DNA of 10,595 nucleotides from Methylophilaceae bacterium UBA7525 (GTDB taxonomy: Bacteria; Pseudomonadota; Gammaproteobacteria; Burkholderiales; Methylophilaceae): NCBI GenBank assembly GCA_002479405.1, contig DLMX01000096.1:1980-12574 (forward strand), in the 5' to 3' direction. Of this stretch, positions 8,085-10,595 are shown one piece after another (position 1 is the stretch's first letter; the number at the start of each line of letters is the position of its first letter). Made by a program: the position numbers and the translations under genes. The notes below the pieces were generated by a model. It ran no database searches. It saw only the letters and a program-made list of their open reading frames with translations, and had not been told where the DNA came from.

Positions 8085-9065
8085 ATGATCGTAATTACCG
8101 GTGGCGCAGGCATGATAGGCAGCATGATCGCCTGGCACCTCAATCAGATTTCAGGCCGTGATGACCTCGTCATCGTCGATCGCCAGCATCACCCCGAACA
8201 ATGGCAGAACCTGGTGCACAGACGCTATGCGCATTACCTGGACAAGGATCAACTGCCCGACTGGCTGAAACAGGCCAAAAATATCGACGCCGTGATTCAC
8301 ATGGGCGCCATCAGCGCCACTACAGAACGCGACTTCAACAAGCTGGTGCAGGACAACATCCAGTATTCCCAAGCTCTGTGGTCGTGGTGCGCCGAACACA
8401 AAGTTCCCTTCCTCTACGCCAGCTCTGCTGCCACTTATGGCGGTGGAGAACAGGGTTACGAAGACGATGAAAGCCGGACCGACAGTTTCCGCCCATTGAA
8501 CGGCTACGGCTATTCCAAACAGTTCTTCGACCAGTGGGCACTACGGCAAGTCAGGGAAGGCAAACCGGTTCCGCCGCAATGGTGCGGTTTCAAGTTCTTC
8601 AATGTCTACGGCCCCAACGAATATCACAAGGAACGCATGGCCAGCGTGGCTTTCCACAGCTTCAACCAGTTCCGCGAGCATGGCACGGTCAAGCTGTTCA
8701 AGAGCCACCTGCCGGAATACAAGGACGGCATGCAGTTACGCGACTTCGTCTACGTCAAGGACGCCGCTGCCGTGGTCATACATTTTCTGCAGAACCCCGA
8801 GCATTCCGGCATCTATAATGTCGGAACCGGCCAGGCACGCGCCTTCAAGGATCTGGCATCTGCAGTCATGTCCAGCATGGACAAGTCGCCGGACATCACG
8901 TTCATCGACATGCCGGAAGACCTGCAAGGAAAGTATCAGTATTTCACCGAGGCCAAAATGGACAAGGTTCGTGCAGCCGGATACAGCCAGCCTTTCCATA
9001 CGCTGGAAGAAGGTGTGCGTGACTATGTGCAGAACTATCTGCTACAGGCAGATCCCTACGCATAG
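8085..9065 (+). CDS. hldD: ADP-L-glycero-D-manno-heptose 6-epimerase
   Basis: HldD (RfaD/WaaD) flips carbon 6 of ADP-D-glycero-D-manno-heptose to the L-glycero form, the donor for the lipopolysaccharide inner core. It is a cytoplasmic extended short-chain dehydrogenase. The 326-residue protein has the NADP-binding loop GGAGMIGS (6-13), HMGAISATTERD (72-83), the Ser of LYASSAATYGGG (110-121), and the catalytic Tyr141/Lys145 pair in YGYSK. FKFFNVYGPNEYHKERMASV is the substrate-pocket motif typical of HldD rather than of other epimerases. The start is ATG with a GGA-type ribosome site 8-10 nt upstream. It is followed after 27 nt by gmhA, so the two are likely co-transcribed. Confidence 0.97.
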   Translation: MIVITGGAGMIGSMIAWHLNQISGRDDLVIVDRQHHPEQWQNLVHRRYAHYLDKDQLPDWLKQAKNIDAVIHMGAISATTERDFNKLVQDNIQYSQALWSWCAEHKVPFLYASSAATYGGGEQGYEDDESRTDSFRPLNGYGYSKQFFDQWALRQVREGKPVPPQWCGFKFFNVYGPNEYHKERMASVAFHSFNQFREHGTVKLFKSHLPEYKDGMQLRDFVYVKDAAAVVIHFLQNPEHSGIYNVGTGQARAFKDLASAVMSSMDKSPDITFIDMPEDLQGKYQYFTEAKMDKVRAAGYSQPFHTLEEGVRDYVQNYLLQADPYA

Positions 9066-9077
9066 CCACAAAAATAT

Positions 9078-9083
9078 AGAGGA
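9078..9083 (+). promoter_or_regulatory. Ribosome binding site supporting the TTG start of gmhA
   Basis: AGAGGA is 9 nt from TTG 9093-9095 and there is no ATG in that position. The resulting N-terminus MNNIENLTAALAEH aligns with the helical start expected for GmhA. Confidence 0.6.
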
Positions 9084-9092
9084 ACCAAGGAT

Positions 9093-9656
9093 TTGAATAA
9101 CATTGAGAACCTGACTGCTGCACTCGCAGAACATCAGGATGTGATGAGCAAGCTCACTGGTCTGCTGCCGCAGATCGCTGCCGTCGCGGATGCCATGCGC
9201 GCCTGTATCGCCCGCGGCGGCAAGATTCTGCTGATGGGCAACGGCGGAAGTGCTGCCGACAGCCAGCACATCGCTGCCGAGATTGTCGGTCGCTATAAAA
9301 AGGAACGCAAAGGCCTGCCAGCCATCGCACTAACAACCGACACCTCCATCCTGACCTCAGTCGGTAACGATTACGGCTACGAGTATATTTTCTCGCGTCA
9401 GGTTGAAGCCCTCTGCTCGCCGCAGGACCTGGTCATCGGCCTCACCACCTCCGGCAACAGCCCTAACGTCGTGCGCGGCATCGAGACCGCCAAACAGATC
9501 GGCGCCGTCACCGTCGGCATGACCGGCGGCAACGGCGGCAAACTCGCTGCACTTTGCGACTACAACCTCATCATGCCATCGAACGATACGCCGCGTATTC
9601 AGGAAGCGCATATCTTCATTGGTCACAGCCTGTGTGATTTGCTCGAAGCCGACTGA
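9093..9656 (+). CDS. gmhA: Phosphoheptose isomerase (sedoheptulose 7-phosphate isomerase)
   Basis: GmhA converts sedoheptulose 7-phosphate to D-glycero-D-manno-heptose 7-phosphate, the first committed step to ADP-heptose, in the cytoplasm. The 187-residue protein is a SIS-domain fold with the phosphate loop GNGGSAADSQH (49-59), TTSGNSPN (118-125) and MTGGNGG (143-149). The zinc ligands of E. coli GmhA (His61, Glu65, Gln172, His180) match His59, Glu63, Gln170 and His178 here, an even offset of two, so the active site is complete. It starts with TTG at 9093: AGAGGA lies 9 nt upstream, and the next in-frame ATG (codon 18) would cut into the first helix. The stop overlaps the next start by one base (TGATG). 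DiaA, the related DnaA-binding protein, is the main alternative; the heptose neighbours make GmhA far more likely. Confidence 0.95.
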   Translation: MNNIENLTAALAEHQDVMSKLTGLLPQIAAVADAMRACIARGGKILLMGNGGSAADSQHIAAEIVGRYKKERKGLPAIALTTDTSILTSVGNDYGYEYIFSRQVEALCSPQDLVIGLTTSGNSPNVVRGIETAKQIGAVTVGMTGGNGGKLAALCDYNLIMPSNDTPRIQEAHIFIGHSLCDLLEAD

Positions 9657-10595
9657 TGCGCGAAAAACTGATTGAAACCGTAAAACATCGTTTTGCTACC
9701 GGCGACAAAACCGCGCTGGTCATCGGTGACCTGATGCTGGACCGTTACCTGATCGGTGAGGTAGAGCGCATTTCACCCGAGGCCCCCGTGCCGGTCGTGC
9801 TCTTGAAACAGGAGAACGAGCGCGCCGGCGGGGCCGCCAATGTCGCGGCCAACCTGTCGCTGCTTGGCATCAACAGCGTCATGGCCGGTGTCATCGGCGA
9901 TGACGCCGAGGGCCGCGCCTTGCTGGAGATGCTGCAGGGGTTGAATATCAGCAGCAGCGCGATTGTCACGTCACGCCAGCGCCCGACCGTGACCAAGACC
10001 CGCATCCTCGGCGGCCATCAACAAATGATGCGACTGGACAAAGAAAGCCGGCTGACATTTACCGATACCGAAGCCAGCACACTGCTCAAACAGGTTTCAC
10101 AAGCCATAGCGCAGAAACCTGCCGTAATCATCCTTTCGGATTACGCCAAAGGCGTGTTGAGCGACGAACTCTGCCAAGCGGTCATCGCGCAAGCCAAGGC
10201 ACTGGGCATTCCGGTGCTGGTAGACCCGAAAGGTCGCGATTATTCGAAATACAAAGGTGCAACCGCCCTGACACCGAACAAAAAAGAAACCTCGGAAGCC
10301 TGTGGCGTAGATGCGATGGACACCGAAAAACTACTGCAAGCAGCAGTTGAACTCCGGGATCATCTCGGTTTGGAATTCCTTGCAGTGACCCGTGGGGAAG
10401 AAGGCATTTCCCTGCTGGAGAAAAACGAGACTATCCATATCCCGGCGGCAGCGAAACAGGTGTTCGACGTTTCCGGCGCCGGCGATACCGTGATCGCCAC
10501 ACTGGCCGCAGGTCTGGTGCATGACTTGAGCCATCATCAGGCCTTCGAACTGGCCAACATCGCCGCCGGCATTGTGGTCGGCAAGGTCGGCACGG
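9656..10595 (+). CDS. hldE: D-glycero-beta-D-manno-heptose-7-phosphate kinase (HldE kinase domain or HldA), cut by the window edge
   Basis: This kinase phosphorylates carbon 1 of heptose 7-phosphate, giving the bisphosphate used for ADP-heptose. The 313 visible residues are a full PfkB/ribokinase-type domain: GDLMLDRYLIG (24-34), RISPEAPVPVV (38-48), AGGAANVAANL (57-67), ILSDYAKGVL in the centre, and FDVSGAGDTV (270-279) with the catalytic Asp277 in the anion-hole loop. The ATG overlaps the gmhA stop (TGATG), which suggests translational coupling. In E. coli HldE a nucleotidyltransferase domain follows at about residue 340. Many betaproteobacteria instead split the two activities (HldA and HldC). 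The window ends before this can be decided, so the symbol is provisional. No frameshift or missing motif is seen. Confidence 0.93.
   Translation, partial: MREKLIETVKHRFATGDKTALVIGDLMLDRYLIGEVERISPEAPVPVVLLKQENERAGGAANVAANLSLLGINSVMAGVIGDDAEGRALLEMLQGLNISSSAIVTSRQRPTVTKTRILGGHQQMMRLDKESRLTFTDTEASTLLKQVSQAIAQKPAVIILSDYAKGVLSDELCQAVIAQAKALGIPVLVDPKGRDYSKYKGATALTPNKKETSEACGVDAMDTEKLLQAAVELRDHLGLEFLAVTRGEEGISLLEKNETIHIPAAAKQVFDVSGAGDTVIATLAAGLVHDLSHHQAFELANIAAGIVVGKVGT

Overview
The window is chromosomal housekeeping DNA from a Gram-negative bacterium, most likely a betaproteobacterium of the Nitrosomonadales type. Three things point there: the gene order (dapB upstream of carA, bamE divergent from fur, nadK-recN divergent from hrcA-hemH), the style of the proteins, and a base composition that looks like the mid-50s % GC by eye. 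The exact genus cannot be fixed from this sequence. Both edges cut genes: carA at the left and hldE/hldA at the right. Every identifiable gene is a known family; I found no phage, plasmid, CRISPR, toxin-antitoxin or defence genes.

Left block, minus strand (1-2642): bamE, then dapB, then carA, all read leftward. bamE encodes an outer-membrane assembly lipoprotein with a long Ala-Pro-rich tail. dapB encodes a lysine/peptidoglycan precursor enzyme. carA encodes the glutaminase subunit of carbamoyl-phosphate synthetase. carA has its own good sigma70-like promoter just after dapB, a roughly 100-nt leader with a strong hairpin, and probably a TTG start. Between bamE and dapB lies the oddest piece of the window: two perfect 64-bp tandem units that repeat the last codons of bamE, followed in the same register by a diverged third copy of those codons.

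Middle block: fur (plus) diverges from bamE and converges on recN. nadK and recN (minus) look like one operon, with 16 nt between them.

Right block, plus strand (5884-10595): hrcA, hemH, hldD, gmhA and the start of hldE/hldA run as a tight series. The last three supply ADP-heptose for the lipopolysaccharide inner core: GmhA isomerises sedoheptulose-7-phosphate, HldE/HldA phosphorylates the heptose phosphate, and HldD epimerises the finished ADP-heptose. HemH (ferrochelatase) and HrcA (heat-shock repressor) precede them. A possible extended -10 promoter before hldD suggests the heptose genes can also be transcribed separately. No gene-free stretch exceeds 300 bases; the largest are 5695-5883, 543-712 and 1514-1682, each described below.
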